NCBI RefSeq assembly: GCF_900143005.1
Contig: NZ_FRCS01000002.1
Span: 434,001 to 498,000 of the forward strand
Direction: 5' to 3'
Source of the DNA: Cryptosporangium aurantiacum
GTDB taxonomy: Bacteria > Actinomycetota > Actinomycetes > Mycobacteriales > Cryptosporangiaceae
Length of the DNA: 64,000 nucleotides
The notes below the pieces were generated by a model. It was given only the letters and a program-made list of their open reading frames with translations. It ran no database searches and was not told the DNA's origin. Each line of letters begins with the position of its first letter. Position 1 is the first letter of the stretch. A program made the position numbers and the translations under genes. This document shows, one piece after another, positions 8,515 through 16,727 of the stretch.

Positions 8515-8940
8515 TCAGGACGAGGAGTCGACGCGCTTCTGGCGGCCTGGGGTCACCGTGTGCGCGCACCACACGGTGTGGCCGACGTTCTCCGCCACCA
8601 GGACGCCGTCGACCATGATGCGGCACCGCAGGTCGATCGCCTCCGCCGGCGGCGGCAGCACCGGCTCTTCCTTGACCCGGACCTCGCCGAACAAGTAGAG
8701 CTCGGTCACATCCGGGTAGTGGAACGTCAGTTCGCGGTCCCAGGACTTGCCGTAGTGAATGTTCTTCTTGTCGGCCAGCGGCTTCAGCGAGTAGCTGGCC
8801 TTCATGTCGGCGAAGGTCGAGGGGCGGACGGTCTCGAGCTCGAACGACACGATGTGCGTCTCGGTCGACGGGACCGAGCGCAGCGCCGCACAGCCTGTCA
8901 TCAGTAACAGCCCGGCGACCAGCACAACGAGCTGCCGCAT
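8515..8940 (-). CDS. Putative lipoprotein of unknown function
   Basis: This 141-residue protein begins MRQLVVLVAGLLLMTGC, a signal peptide ending in a lipobox (LMTGC), so it is expected to be lipid-anchored on the outer face of the membrane. The mature part is beta-rich with two further Cys residues and no family I recognise. The ATG at 8940 has GGAGG about eight bases upstream. The longer reading to 9504 is excluded because it covers an opposite-strand gene. Confidence 0.75.
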   Translation of the reverse strand: MRQLVVLVAGLLLMTGCAALRSVPSTETHIVSFELETVRPSTFADMKASYSLKPLADKKNIHYGKSWDRELTFHYPDVTELYLFGEVRVKEEPVLPPPAEAIDLRCRIMVDGVLVAENVGHTVWCAHTVTPGRQKRVDSSS

Positions 8941-9030
8941 CCTTGAACCTCCGTCACCTCTCCTGCGGCAGCTTAATGAGTGATCGCCAGCGTGCCGAAT
9001 GACAGCCCGGCGAGTCGATACGGTGGGCGG

Positions 9031-9405
9031 ATGGCGCGCGGAACACTGATCGCGGAGAGCCTTGAGGTCGGCACCGTCATCAACGACCTCCCGCTCCGGG
9101 TGCACCGTCTGGAACGGGTCCGGCCGGAGAACATCTCGCCGGAGCAGACAGCTGCCGGTACGCCCGCGGAGTGGACGCTGCTGTTCTTCGACGTCGCCGA
9201 CGAGGACGCCGAGCGGCTGGCCGACGTGCTGTCCGGCTCGTTGTACTCGTTCGGCTGGTACGTCGACTTCGCCACCGCCGACGAGACGTTCGTGGTGTTC
9301 GCCCGCCGGGTGTTCCGGTACCCGAGCGGCGACGCGGCCGGCCGATCCGAGGCGCAGGCCTACGCGCTGTCGGTGGGCGTGCCACTGAGTCAGACGGATT
9401 GGTGA
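9031..9405 (+). CDS. Hypothetical cytosolic protein
   Basis: This 124-residue acidic protein has no signal or membrane segment. Its middle (EWTLLFFDVADEDAERLAD, then SFGWYVDFATADETFVVFARRVFRY) is well ordered and occurs in actinobacterial hypothetical proteins, but I cannot assign a function. The ATG at 9031 starts the well-ordered region. Its last 16 bases overlap the 3' end of the converging alpha/beta hydrolase gene. Confidence 0.65.
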   Translation: MARGTLIAESLEVGTVINDLPLRVHRLERVRPENISPEQTAAGTPAEWTLLFFDVADEDAERLADVLSGSLYSFGWYVDFATADETFVVFARRVFRYPSGDAAGRSEAQAYALSVGVPLSQTDW

Positions 9406-10232
9406 GCCGCTCGCCGGGCCACGAACGACATGATCTCGGCGGCGACGGTCGCCGCGCCGTTGAGGTCGGGTGCGTTGTGGTCGAGCTCCGGGCGGATCCT
9501 GCACTCGGCGTCGGGCATCAGCTCGTGGAGCCTTCGGAGTGCGGTGGTGAGGTAATCCGCCGTACGCCCACCGCCCAACAGCAGCGTGGGTGAGCGGATG
9601 CCCGCGTATCGGCGTCCGTCGGAGTCCAGCCGGGCGATCTCCGCGACCTCCGCCGGTGTCGCCGACATCATCGCCCTGGTCTCGGCGGCATCGGCGCCGT
9701 GCAGCAGCAGGTACGCCAACCCGCGGTAGACGAACATCGGCGCGTCGCCGAGCGGCACCATCCGGGTTCCCTTGAGGAACGTCGCCATCGCCGCGGCGTG
9801 CCGCCCGGTCGCGAGCTGCCGCCGGAACTCCGGCAGCCAGCTCGCGTCGAACGACCCGCCGATGCTCACCACCGGCTCGTAGACGACCAGCGCGTCCACC
9901 GGACGCCAGAGCGCCAGGTGCAGCGCGACCAACCCACCGTGGCTGTGACCGAACAGCAGGTTCGAGCCGGTCTCCCGGAGCACCGCGAACACGTCGGCCG
10001 CCTCGGCCTCGATGCTGTAGTGCGGTCCCTGCGGACCGCTGCGCCCGTGTCCGCGCCGATCGACGACGTGGACCGTGAACTCCTGCGCGAGCTCACGGGC
10101 CAACGCGTCGTAGTGGTGGGTTCTGCGGTTGTTGCCGGGAACGACGACCAGGCCGGGGCCGCACCCGGTACTTTGCACGTCGATCGGGGTGCCGTCCGCT
10201 GACCGCACGGTGGTCATCGTTGCAGTGCTCAT
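9390..10232 (-). CDS. Alpha/beta hydrolase
   Basis: This 280-residue protein has the alpha/beta-hydrolase fold: an oxyanion region near VVVPGNNRRTHHY, a VVDRRGHGRSG loop, and the nucleophile elbow FGHSHGG with catalytic Ser. A C-terminal LDHNAP His and an intervening Asp can complete the triad. Substrate is unknown. ATG 10232 has GGGGAG upstream. A direct repeat lies about 65 bases further upstream and could be a regulator site. Confidence 0.85.
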   Translation of the reverse strand: MSTATMTTVRSADGTPIDVQSTGCGPGLVVVPGNNRRTHHYDALARELAQEFTVHVVDRRGHGRSGPQGPHYSIEAEAADVFAVLRETGSNLLFGHSHGGLVALHLALWRPVDALVVYEPVVSIGGSFDASWLPEFRRQLATGRHAAAMATFLKGTRMVPLGDAPMFVYRGLAYLLLHGADAAETRAMMSATPAEVAEIARLDSDGRRYAGIRSPTLLLGGGRTADYLTTALRRLHELMPDAECRIRPELDHNAPDLNGAATVAAEIMSFVARRAAHQSV

Positions 10233-10297
10233 CGCTGGCGCTCCCCTTCGCCCGGCCGACCGCTTGATGATCAGTGTGCGGATGCGACCTGTTAGGA

Positions 10298-10317
10298 CGC
10301 TGATAGAGCGCTGACAG
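10298..10317. promoter_or_regulatory. Direct repeat upstream of the hydrolase gene
   Basis: CGCTGATAG at 10298-10306 and CGCTGACAG at 10309-10317 repeat with an 11-base period, i.e. on one face of the helix, between the hydrolase start and the preceding gene's stop. A tandem binding regulator is possible; nothing here identifies it. Confidence 0.3.
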
Positions 10318-10347
10318 CGAAAATCAGCGGCGATCGCCGCCCCTGGA

Positions 10348-10965
10348 TCAGTGGGCGATCGCCAACCCGAACGGCACCGGGCCGAGCGCCCGTACGGTCG
10401 GACCGATCGCAGGCGCGAACCCCTCGACCCAGCGGGCCGTGACCAGTCCGCCCAGGTCAAGGACCCGATCGGACGCCCAACCGAGGTCGGTGAGCAGCGT
10501 CCGCACCACCGCCTTGGCGTCCGCGTCGTCGCCGGAGAGAAAGGCGGTCACCGGCGCGGCCGGTCGCACCATCAGCGAGACGTGCATCGTGTTGAGCGTC
10601 TTCACCACACGGGCTGCCGGCAGCGCCCGCTGCAACTCCTCGGCCAGGCTGCCGCCCGGGTACCGCAAGCCGGTGGCGAGCCCGTCCGGCCCGGTGTGCA
10701 CCGCGTTGGCGACGTCGACGAGCACCGCGCCGCCCGGCACCGGCAACCCCGAGAGCACCGCGACCGCGGCGTCCCCGGGAAGGGCGTTCACCACGACGGC
10801 GGCCTGCTGGACGGCGTCCGCAAACGGTTGAACGGTCGTGCCCGCGACCGGCACCGTACCGCCGGGCAGGCGGGAGCCGAGAACAACCGAGTGGCCGGAG
10901 GCCACGAGCGGCCCGGCGAGCGTCGTGGCGACGCTTCCGGTCCCGAGGATGGCGATTCGTGTCAT
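10348..10965 (-). CDS. NAD(P)-binding oxidoreductase, F420-dependent NADP reductase-like
   Basis: This 205-residue protein has an N-terminal Rossmann motif (IAILGTGSVATTLAGPLVASGHSVVLGSR) followed by an LVDVANA strand and the VKTLNTMH motif of the NADPH:F420 reductase-like/KARI N-terminal family. Family members transfer hydride between NADPH and F420 or other acceptors; the exact acceptor is unknown. It diverges from an HxlR-type regulator across a 69-base gap with a perfect palindrome, so that regulator probably controls it. Confidence 0.8.
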   Translation of the reverse strand: MTRIAILGTGSVATTLAGPLVASGHSVVLGSRLPGGTVPVAGTTVQPFADAVQQAAVVVNALPGDAAVAVLSGLPVPGGAVLVDVANAVHTGPDGLATGLRYPGGSLAEELQRALPAARVVKTLNTMHVSLMVRPAAPVTAFLSGDDADAKAVVRTLLTDLGWASDRVLDLGGLVTARWVEGFAPAIGPTVRALGPVPFGLAIAH

Positions 10966-11004
10966 GGGCCGACGCTATTTTCGAATCGACCGCTCGTGGG
11001 AGTA

Positions 11005-11020
11005 GGCACTTCGAAGTGCC
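11005..11020. promoter_or_regulatory. Palindromic operator between HxlR regulator and reductase
   Basis: GGCACTTCGAAGTGCC is a perfect 16-bp palindrome in the 69-base divergent gap, six bases before the regulator's GGGAGG ribosome-binding site. Position and symmetry fit an HxlR autoregulatory operator. Confidence 0.6.
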
Positions 11021-11034
11021 CACTGGGAGGACGC

Positions 11035-11400
11035 ATGACGCGCGAGGCGTATCTGAACGCGGTGGCTGCCTGCCCTGGTCACCAGATCCTCGATCGGCTC
11101 GGCGACAAGTGGGTCAGCCTGGTGCTGAAGGAGCTGGGCGGCGGGCCGCGGCGCTCGGGTGAGTTGAACCGGGCGCTTCCGGGCGCGAGTCGGAAGATGC
11201 TCACCCAGACCCTGCGGGGCCTCGAACGGGACGGGCTCGTGGTCCGGACGACGACCGGCGGGGCGCCGTCCAAGGTCGAGTACCGCCTCACGCCGCTCGG
11301 CGCGAGCCTCCACGGCGTGATGCTCGAGGTCGTCGGCTGGGCGGAGAACCACATCGCGGAGGTGGATGCGGCCCGGTCGGCCTACGACGGGAATTGCTAA
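11035..11400 (+). CDS. HxlR family transcriptional regulator
   Basis: This 121-residue winged-helix protein carries the HxlR signature: a near-N-terminal Cys (AACPGHQILDRLGDKWV), a recognition segment SGELNRALPGASRKMLTQTLRGLERDGLV and the beta wing PSKVEYRLTPLG. The N-terminal Cys is used for thiol or aldehyde sensing in some family members. ATG 11035 follows GGGAGG by four bases. It probably controls itself and the divergent NAD(P)-binding reductase through the palindrome between them. Confidence 0.88.
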   Translation: MTREAYLNAVAACPGHQILDRLGDKWVSLVLKELGGGPRRSGELNRALPGASRKMLTQTLRGLERDGLVVRTTTGGAPSKVEYRLTPLGASLHGVMLEVVGWAENHIAEVDAARSAYDGNC

Positions 11401-11497
11401 AAGTTGTCCTCCCATCTGTGTGTGGATGCGACCACGCCGGGTAGTGGGCTGCGGAATCGTCCTGTCCGGGCAGGGCCCGATCCCAGGGAGGGGACTC

Positions 11498-11728
11498 GTG
11501 GGTCTCGTGTGGCATCGACCGTTGACGCCCGAAGACGTCGCTACCGCCTATCGGTTGCTCGAGTTGCACCAGCCGATCCAGCCGTACGGTGGCGATGCGG
11601 TCTGCGGAAGCGCGGGTCACCCGAATAGAGCACCGGCCTGGCCGTGCAGTCGCGCCCGGTGGGCCGGGGAGGTTCTTGCCGCCGCCGAGCGCGGCGAGAT
11701 CCCGGACGACCTGCGGGCTCCGGCATGA
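11498..11728 (+). CDS. Small hypothetical protein
   Basis: This 76-residue protein starts at GTG 11498, with GGGAGGGGA just upstream. It has two Cys residues and a PCSRARWAGEVL segment seen in small actinobacterial proteins of unknown function. Its stop overlaps the ATG of the next small gene as ATGA (11725-11728), and that coupling is the main support for both genes. No function can be given. Confidence 0.5.
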   Translation: MGLVWHRPLTPEDVATAYRLLELHQPIQPYGGDAVCGSAGHPNRAPAWPCSRARWAGEVLAAAERGEIPDDLRAPA

Positions 11729-11973
11729 ACGGGTCGCCGGACGCTCCCGAGCAGGACTCCCCCGTCCTCGGCCTGACTGCGGGCGACGTCGTGGCGATCG
11801 TCGCGCAGCAGATCGAGGTCAGCGGCGTGCGGCCGCTTTTGACCACCGAGTCGAAGCAAGCCGCCGAGCGCGCCGCCGAGCAATTGCTCGACTCGCTCGG
11901 CGGTGAGGTGCCCGTCGGCTCCGTCCGGCGGGCCAACGGTGCCGAGCACCTTCCGCCGCCTCCTCCGCGCTAA
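11725..11973 (+). CDS. Small hypothetical protein, coupled to the preceding gene
   Basis: This 82-residue acidic protein is predicted mostly helical in its middle (SKQAAERAAEQLLDSLGG) with a proline-rich tail ending in five prolines. Its start overlaps the preceding stop by four bases. No membrane segment or known motif is visible. Confidence 0.5.
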   Translation: MNGSPDAPEQDSPVLGLTAGDVVAIVAQQIEVSGVRPLLTTESKQAAERAAEQLLDSLGGEVPVGSVRRANGAEHLPPPPPR

Positions 11974-11990
11974 GGCCACTACCAGCTTAT

Positions 11991-12052
11991 TCAACCCATG
12001 GGTTGACAAGTCCCTGGGCGCCGTTTAACTTCTTATTCAACCTACTGGTTGA
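11991..12052. promoter_or_regulatory. Two ArsR-type operators
   Basis: TCAACCCATGGGTTGA (11991-12006) is a perfect 16-bp palindrome, and TCAACCTACTGGTTGA (12037-12052) shares both TCAACC/GGTTGA half-sites. Both are preceded by TTAT, and their starts are 46 bases apart. The second abuts the ArsR gene's AAGGAGG. This layout fits autoregulation by the ArsR protein just downstream. Confidence 0.7.
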
Positions 12053-12067
12053 GCAAGGAGGAACGCC

Positions 12068-12415
12068 GTGGCGGCGGATCCGCTCTCCCGCGTCTTCGCA
12101 GCGCTCGCCGACCCGACCAGGCGGGACATCGTGGCGCGGCTGGCCGTCGGCGACGCGACCGTCAACGAGCTCGCGGCGCCGTACGAGGTGAGCGTCCAGG
12201 CCGTCTCCAAGCACCTGAAGGTGCTGGAGGACGCCGGGCTCGTGAGCCGGAGCCGGGAGGCGCAACGCCGGCCGGTGCACCTCGAAGCGGAGGTGTTCGA
12301 CCTGATGACCAAGTGGATCGAGCGCTACCGGCGTCGAGCGGAAGAACGGTACCGGCGCCTGGACGACGTCCTGCGGGACCTGCCCGACGAACCACCCCGA
12401 CCCGAACAGCCCTAG
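12068..12415 (+). CDS. ArsR family transcriptional regulator
   Basis: This 115-residue winged-helix repressor starts ALADPTRRDIVARLAVGD and has the recognition helix SVQAVSKHLKVLEDAGLV typical of ArsR proteins paired with SRPBCC domain genes. It lacks the CxC metal site of ArsR/SmtB metal sensors, so a metal signal is unlikely. The GTG at 12068 follows AAGGAGG. It is nine bases upstream of the SRPBCC gene and flanked by two matching operators. Confidence 0.9.
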   Translation: MAADPLSRVFAALADPTRRDIVARLAVGDATVNELAAPYEVSVQAVSKHLKVLEDAGLVSRSREAQRRPVHLEAEVFDLMTKWIERYRRRAEERYRRLDDVLRDLPDEPPRPEQP

Positions 12416-12424
12416 GAGGCAGCC

Positions 12425-12904
12425 ATGCCCACGTACACCCGCGAGACCGAGATCGTTGCCGACCCCGCCGTTCCGCTGATCCGGATCATCCGGGAGTTCG
12501 ACGCTCCGCCGGAGAAGGTCTACCGGGCCCACGTCGACCCCGACCTGGTCGTGCAGTGGCTCGGCCCGGGCCGGAACGAGATGATCGTCGACCACTTCGA
12601 CAGCCGGACCGGTGGCTCCTACCGCTACCGCCACGTGCACGAGGGCAACGAGTACAAGTTCTACGGCTCGTTCCACGAGCTGCGCCCCGGCGAGCTCATC
12701 GTCCAGACGTTCACGTACGAGGGTGAGCCGGACGGCGTCGCGCTGGAGAAGCTGGTTTTCGAGGACCTCGGGAACGGGCGGACCAGGCTGGTGGCGACGT
12801 CGCTGGTCGACAGCTTCGAGGGGCGCGACGCCTGGATGATCAACGGCATGCAGGACGGCGTCCGCGAAGGCTACGACCGGCTGGACGCGCTGCTGGCCGG
12901 GTGA
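12425..12904 (+). CDS. SRPBCC (AHSA1-like) domain protein
   Basis: This 159-residue protein is one START/Bet v1-like helix-grip domain: the LIRIIREFDAPPEKVYRAHVDP start, the QWLGPG loop and the C-terminal helix (MINGMQDGVREGYDRLDALL) are typical of the Aha1/YndB branch. Members bind small hydrophobic ligands. It is co-transcribed with the upstream ArsR gene, a common pairing in which the regulator limits its expression. The ligand is unknown. Confidence 0.88.
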   Translation: MPTYTRETEIVADPAVPLIRIIREFDAPPEKVYRAHVDPDLVVQWLGPGRNEMIVDHFDSRTGGSYRYRHVHEGNEYKFYGSFHELRPGELIVQTFTYEGEPDGVALEKLVFEDLGNGRTRLVATSLVDSFEGRDAWMINGMQDGVREGYDRLDALLAG

Positions 12905-12986
12905 GCCGGGACCCGATGCCGCGGCCGTCGAGCCGGTCGCGGCATCGCCGCGTATAAAAACGCCCGTTCCGGGCAGTCACGCCGAC

Positions 12987-13946
12987 ATGACTCTCACTGC
13001 TCCCGCCAAGACCGGCCGCGACCAGGCCCTGGTACAGCTCGGGCAGGCGCTCGAAGCGCTGGACTACACGTTCACGACCGTCACCCCGGCCACCCACGAG
13101 CGGGTCAACCGGCGTCCGGCCAACGCCTGGGCCCACGACCTGCGCGGCGCGTTGGGCTGGAGCCGCCCGTTCCGGCCGGACACGCTGCCGCCGTCGATCG
13201 TCGAGCTGATGGACGCCGCCGGCGTGCTGTGCCGCGACGGCGACACGTGGCGGAGCCGGGTCCGGTTCTCGAGCTACGACAACGAGCTGTTCGTGCACTC
13301 GGCGTTCCCCACCGCTGCGGCCGACGCGGTGTTCTTCGGCCCGGACACCTACCGGATGGCGGACGCCGCGGCGGCGCACGTCGAGTCGTGGCGCGGGCGA
13401 CCGATCCGCCGCGCCGTGGACATCGGCTGCGGCACCGGCGCCGGAGCGATCACGGTCGCGAAGCGGGCACCGAACGCGGAGGTCCTCGCCGTCGACATCA
13501 ACGACACCGCGCTGCGGTACGCCGGGGTCAACGCCGCGCTGGCCGGCACTGACGGCGTCCGCCCGTGCCGCAGCAACCTGCTGCACGACGTCAGCGGCGA
13601 CTTCGACCTGATCGTCTCCAACCCGCCGTTCATGGTCGACCCGGCCGGGCGCGCCTACCGCGACGGCGGCGGAGCCGACGGCCACGCACTGTCGCTGGAC
13701 ATCATCGACCTGGCCGCCGAGCGGCTGAACCCCGGCGGCTCGCTGGTGCTGTTCAGCGGCGTCGGCATCGTCGACGGGCACGATTCGCTGCGGGCCGCCG
13801 CCGCGGCGAGGCTGGCCGACACTGACCTCGCGTGGACGTACCGCGAGGTCGATCCGGACGTCTACGACGAAGAACTCGATGGGGACGCGTACGCGAACGC
13901 GGAGCGGATCGCGGTAGTGCTACTCACCGCAGTGCGCGCCGAGTGA
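12987..13946 (+). CDS. Class I SAM-dependent methyltransferase (NPPF type)
   Basis: This 319-residue protein has an alpha-helical N-terminal domain and a Rossmann methyltransferase domain: SAM motif I DIGCGTG at residues 145-151, an acidic VDIND end of strand 2, and NPPF at 212-215. NPPF/NPPY marks amino-methyltransferases of glutamine, adenine or guanine. It resembles PrmC/RlmG-like proteins of actinobacteria, but the target is undetermined. Its stop overlaps the next gene's GTG by four bases. Confidence 0.8.
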   Translation: MTLTAPAKTGRDQALVQLGQALEALDYTFTTVTPATHERVNRRPANAWAHDLRGALGWSRPFRPDTLPPSIVELMDAAGVLCRDGDTWRSRVRFSSYDNELFVHSAFPTAAADAVFFGPDTYRMADAAAAHVESWRGRPIRRAVDIGCGTGAGAITVAKRAPNAEVLAVDINDTALRYAGVNAALAGTDGVRPCRSNLLHDVSGDFDLIVSNPPFMVDPAGRAYRDGGGADGHALSLDIIDLAAERLNPGGSLVLFSGVGIVDGHDSLRAAAAARLADTDLAWTYREVDPDVYDEELDGDAYANAERIAVVLLTAVRAE

Positions 13947-15022
13947 ACACCGCACCGACCCTCGGCGTCGAAGAGGAATTCCTCCTCCTCGACCCGGCCA
14001 CCGGCGAGAACGTGCCGCTGGTCGAACCGCTCCTGGCCACGCTGCCGGACGATTTACGAGACCGGACGCGGCTCGAGTTCCGCCGCTGCATGCTCGAGCT
14101 GGTGACCGCTCCGGCAGTCGACCTGACCGATGTGGCCGAACAGCTGCACCGGTTGCGCTCGGCTGCCGCGTCCGCCGCGACGGGCGTGGGGGCTCGCGTC
14201 GTGCCCGTCGGTGCCACACCGGTTTCCGACACCGACCGGCGAACCACCACAAACCCGCGCTTCGCCGCGATCGCCGGCCACTACGGCCCGATCGCACGTG
14301 ACCCCGCGGTCTGCGGCTGCCACGTGCACGTCGGAGTGCCGTCCCGGGCCGCGGCGATCGACGTCTGCCGCCGGATCCGGCCGTGGCTACCGGTCGTCCA
14401 GGCGCTGGCCGTGAACTCGCCGCTGCACGCCGGGGCCGACACCGGCTACGCGAGCTGGCGATCGGTGCAGCTCGACCGCTGGCCGAGCCTCGGCCCGATC
14501 CCCCACTTCGAATCCGCGGACGAGTACGACCGGACCGTCGGGGCACTGGTCGCCTCCGGAGTGATGCTCGACGCGACGATGGTGCTCTGGCACTGCCGCC
14601 CGTCGACGACCTACCCGACCGTCGAGGTGCGGGTAGCCGACGTCTGCCCCACGGTCGGGGACACCGTGCTGGTCGCCGGCCTGGTCCGCGGGCTGGTGGC
14701 GACCGCGCTCGCCGGTTCGCTGGACTCCGGACGGGTGCCGGACCACCTGCTGCGGGCCGCCCACTGGAACGCCGCGCACACCGGGCTCGCCGGGACGCTG
14801 CTCGACCCCCGGGTGGGACGGGCGCGCCCGGCTTGGACGCTCGTCGACGAGCTGCTGGAGACACTCGGGCCGGCGCTGCGCCGAAATGGTGACGCGGACG
14901 TCGTCACCCTTGAGTTGGAGCGGTTGCAGCACGTCGGGACCGGCGCGGAGCGGCAGCGCCGCACGTTCGCGCGGACCGGAAGCATCTCGGCCGTTCTGGC
15001 CGAGCTTTCACTCGAAGAATGA
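13943..15022 (+). CDS. Carboxylate-amine ligase, YbdK-type glutamate-cysteine ligase 2
   Basis: This 359-residue protein opens with TLGVEEEFLLLDPATGENVP, the signature of the GCS2 family, and contains the CGCHVHVGVPSR and VEVRVADVCPTV metal/ATP segments. The family joins glutamate to an amine such as cysteine. Actinobacteria make mycothiol rather than glutathione, so the true product may be a gamma-glutamyl compound, for example toward ergothioneine or repair chemistry. The start is the GTG at 13943 inside a GTGA overlap with the methyltransferase. The 3' end overlaps the converging DUF6343-like gene by 15 bases. Confidence 0.85.
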   Translation: MNTAPTLGVEEEFLLLDPATGENVPLVEPLLATLPDDLRDRTRLEFRRCMLELVTAPAVDLTDVAEQLHRLRSAAASAATGVGARVVPVGATPVSDTDRRTTTNPRFAAIAGHYGPIARDPAVCGCHVHVGVPSRAAAIDVCRRIRPWLPVVQALAVNSPLHAGADTGYASWRSVQLDRWPSLGPIPHFESADEYDRTVGALVASGVMLDATMVLWHCRPSTTYPTVEVRVADVCPTVGDTVLVAGLVRGLVATALAGSLDSGRVPDHLLRAAHWNAAHTGLAGTLLDPRVGRARPAWTLVDELLETLGPALRRNGDADVVTLELERLQHVGTGAERQRRTFARTGSISAVLAELSLEE

Positions 15023-15271
15023 GTGGTGGCTCGGGTCGGTGCGGTGGCGCGCCCGACGCCGGAGCTGGACGACGACCGCGTCGACCAGTGCCACGGCCGC
15101 CAGCGCAACCGCGACCCAGCCGGGCACCGGTTGACCAGCGGCAAACAACAGGGCAGCCAGCACCGCCGACGCCACGAAGCCGAACACGGCCAGGGCCAGC
15201 CGCAGGTTGAGCGGGCTGTACGGGTGGCCGACAGTGCCCCGTCGGCCCGGGGGCTGAGCGCTGAGAGGCAT
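15008..15271 (-). CDS. Small membrane protein, DUF6343-like
   Basis: This 87-residue protein has two hydrophobic segments (LALAVFGFVASAVLAALLF and a following VAVALAAVALVDAVVV) after a short polar head with SPLNLRLALAVFG, as in actinobacterial DUF6343. The function is unknown. ATG 15271 was preferred to the longer frame to 15427, which overlaps the next gene's 3' end and is Arg/Pro-rich. Confidence 0.65.
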   Translation of the reverse strand: MPLSAQPPGRRGTVGHPYSPLNLRLALAVFGFVASAVLAALLFAAGQPVPGWVAVALAAVALVDAVVVQLRRRARHRTDPSHHSFFE

Positions 15272-15290
15272 GCTCCAGGGGTACCCCCGT

Positions 15291-16595
15291 TCAGCCGAGA
15301 AACGCTCGCGTGAACGCGTATTCGGTCGGGGCGTTGCCCGCGCATGTGTCGGAGTCCGCGTCGGCGGTGACACCCTCGGGGCACGGCCGGTCGCGGGTGA
15401 TCGACCACATCGAGACGTAGGCGGCACGCTTCTCCCTGGCGAACGCGGTCACCTTCACCGCGTCCTCGATCGAGAACACCTCGGTCGCCGGTACGTTGAC
15501 GCCGATCAGCGGGGTGACCGCGATCCGCCGCCACGCCTCTTCAGGGGAGAGCCCAAAGATCTTCCGCACGGTGGCGTGCGCGTTCGTCATCGCCTGGATC
15601 GCGTAGGTCCCCATCATCCCTTCGGGGTCCGGCGCGGCCCAGCGCCCGTAGTCCATCGCCATCACGTTGACGACGTCGACCGCCGCGCCGTTGGCGGCTG
15701 CCGCGTTCAGTACCCGGATCGGGGTAGCGGTGAAGCCACTAGGGTTCACCGGAAGCGTGAACGCGACGTTGAGCGTCTTGCCCGCGGCCCTGGCATGCTT
15801 CTGCAGCGCGGCGATAGCTTGTGCGCGGCGGGTGTGGGCGGCTGTGTTGCTCAGCTCGTTGCCCTCGACATCGAAATCCAGCGCGGTGGCCGAAAATGTG
15901 TCGATGACGCGCTGGTAGGCGTCGGTCAACGCGCTGACCGAGTCACACACCGACGCCAACTCGGCCCCGGCCGCGCCACCGAACGAGATCCGGACCATGC
16001 CGCCCTCGGCGCGGAATTGCGTGATCCTCTCGGCGATCTCCTCGTCGTCGAGCGGGACCTCGCCGTCCCAGGTGGGCGTGCATCCGTCCCCGGCGACGAT
16101 GAAGCCGAGGACGTACTGTTTCACTCCGGCGGTGTGCAGCGAGCCTGCGAGGTCGAACGGCGGGTAGTACCCCATGTCGACGTAGGGTTCGAAGCCGGTT
16201 TGCGGCGGTTTTGGGCTCGGCGCGGCTGCGCGCTGTTCCTGCTGTTGCTTCTCCGGTTGTTCCTGGCCCCAGGCGCTGAACGCAGCGACCGAGCCGGTCG
16301 CGAGCACCACCATGGCGGCTAGTGATGCCACGATGCGGAAGGCTGCGGAGCGGGTGCGCTTGTGCCGTCCGCCCTTGCTCGGCGGCTGCCGACCCGGGGG
16401 GCATGCGTCGTGCTGATTCGCCGACCATGCAAGCTGTTGCGGCGGCCCACCGACCGACGCCCGCCCGGCAGCAGCACCCCCAACCGATGCCCGTCCCACC
16501 CGGCCACCCCTGACCGGCGCGCGCCCGGTCGCCGGGCCTCTGCCTCGGCCCCGCTCCTCGGGCCCTGGCGACCAACCAGGCGTCGAAGGATCCAC
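15291..16595 (-). CDS. GH18-like (chitinase-type) exported protein
   Basis: This 434-residue protein has a repetitive cytosolic head (RASVGG occurs twice), a membrane or signal segment near residues 85-110, a Gln/Ala/Pro linker, and a GH18-like barrel. The catalytic motif appears as ALDFDVEG, matching the DxxDxDxE pattern with its terminal acid Glu; the VNVMAMDYG strand is also typical. It could hydrolyse chitin or another beta-GlcNAc polymer outside the cell, or be a chitinase-like binder. The start is a GTG at 16595; the unusual 80-residue head makes a later start possible. Confidence 0.75.
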   Translation of the reverse strand: MDPSTPGWSPGPEERGRGRGPATGRAPVRGGRVGRASVGGAAAGRASVGGPPQQLAWSANQHDACPPGRQPPSKGGRHKRTRSAAFRIVASLAAMVVLATGSVAAFSAWGQEQPEKQQQEQRAAAPSPKPPQTGFEPYVDMGYYPPFDLAGSLHTAGVKQYVLGFIVAGDGCTPTWDGEVPLDDEEIAERITQFRAEGGMVRISFGGAAGAELASVCDSVSALTDAYQRVIDTFSATALDFDVEGNELSNTAAHTRRAQAIAALQKHARAAGKTLNVAFTLPVNPSGFTATPIRVLNAAAANGAAVDVVNVMAMDYGRWAAPDPEGMMGTYAIQAMTNAHATVRKIFGLSPEEAWRRIAVTPLIGVNVPATEVFSIEDAVKVTAFAREKRAAYVSMWSITRDRPCPEGVTADADSDTCAGNAPTEYAFTRAFLG

Positions 16596-16727
16596 TGGGC
16601 CTGAGTCTCCGAAAATTCACCCGGACGCCTCGCCCGGTTCCACTACGGTCGTCCGCAATTCTAGGCCACTCGTTGCAACCTGCAACCGAAACCTCGCAGC
16701 TCAGAGCACGTTTGTACCCTTGGACAC

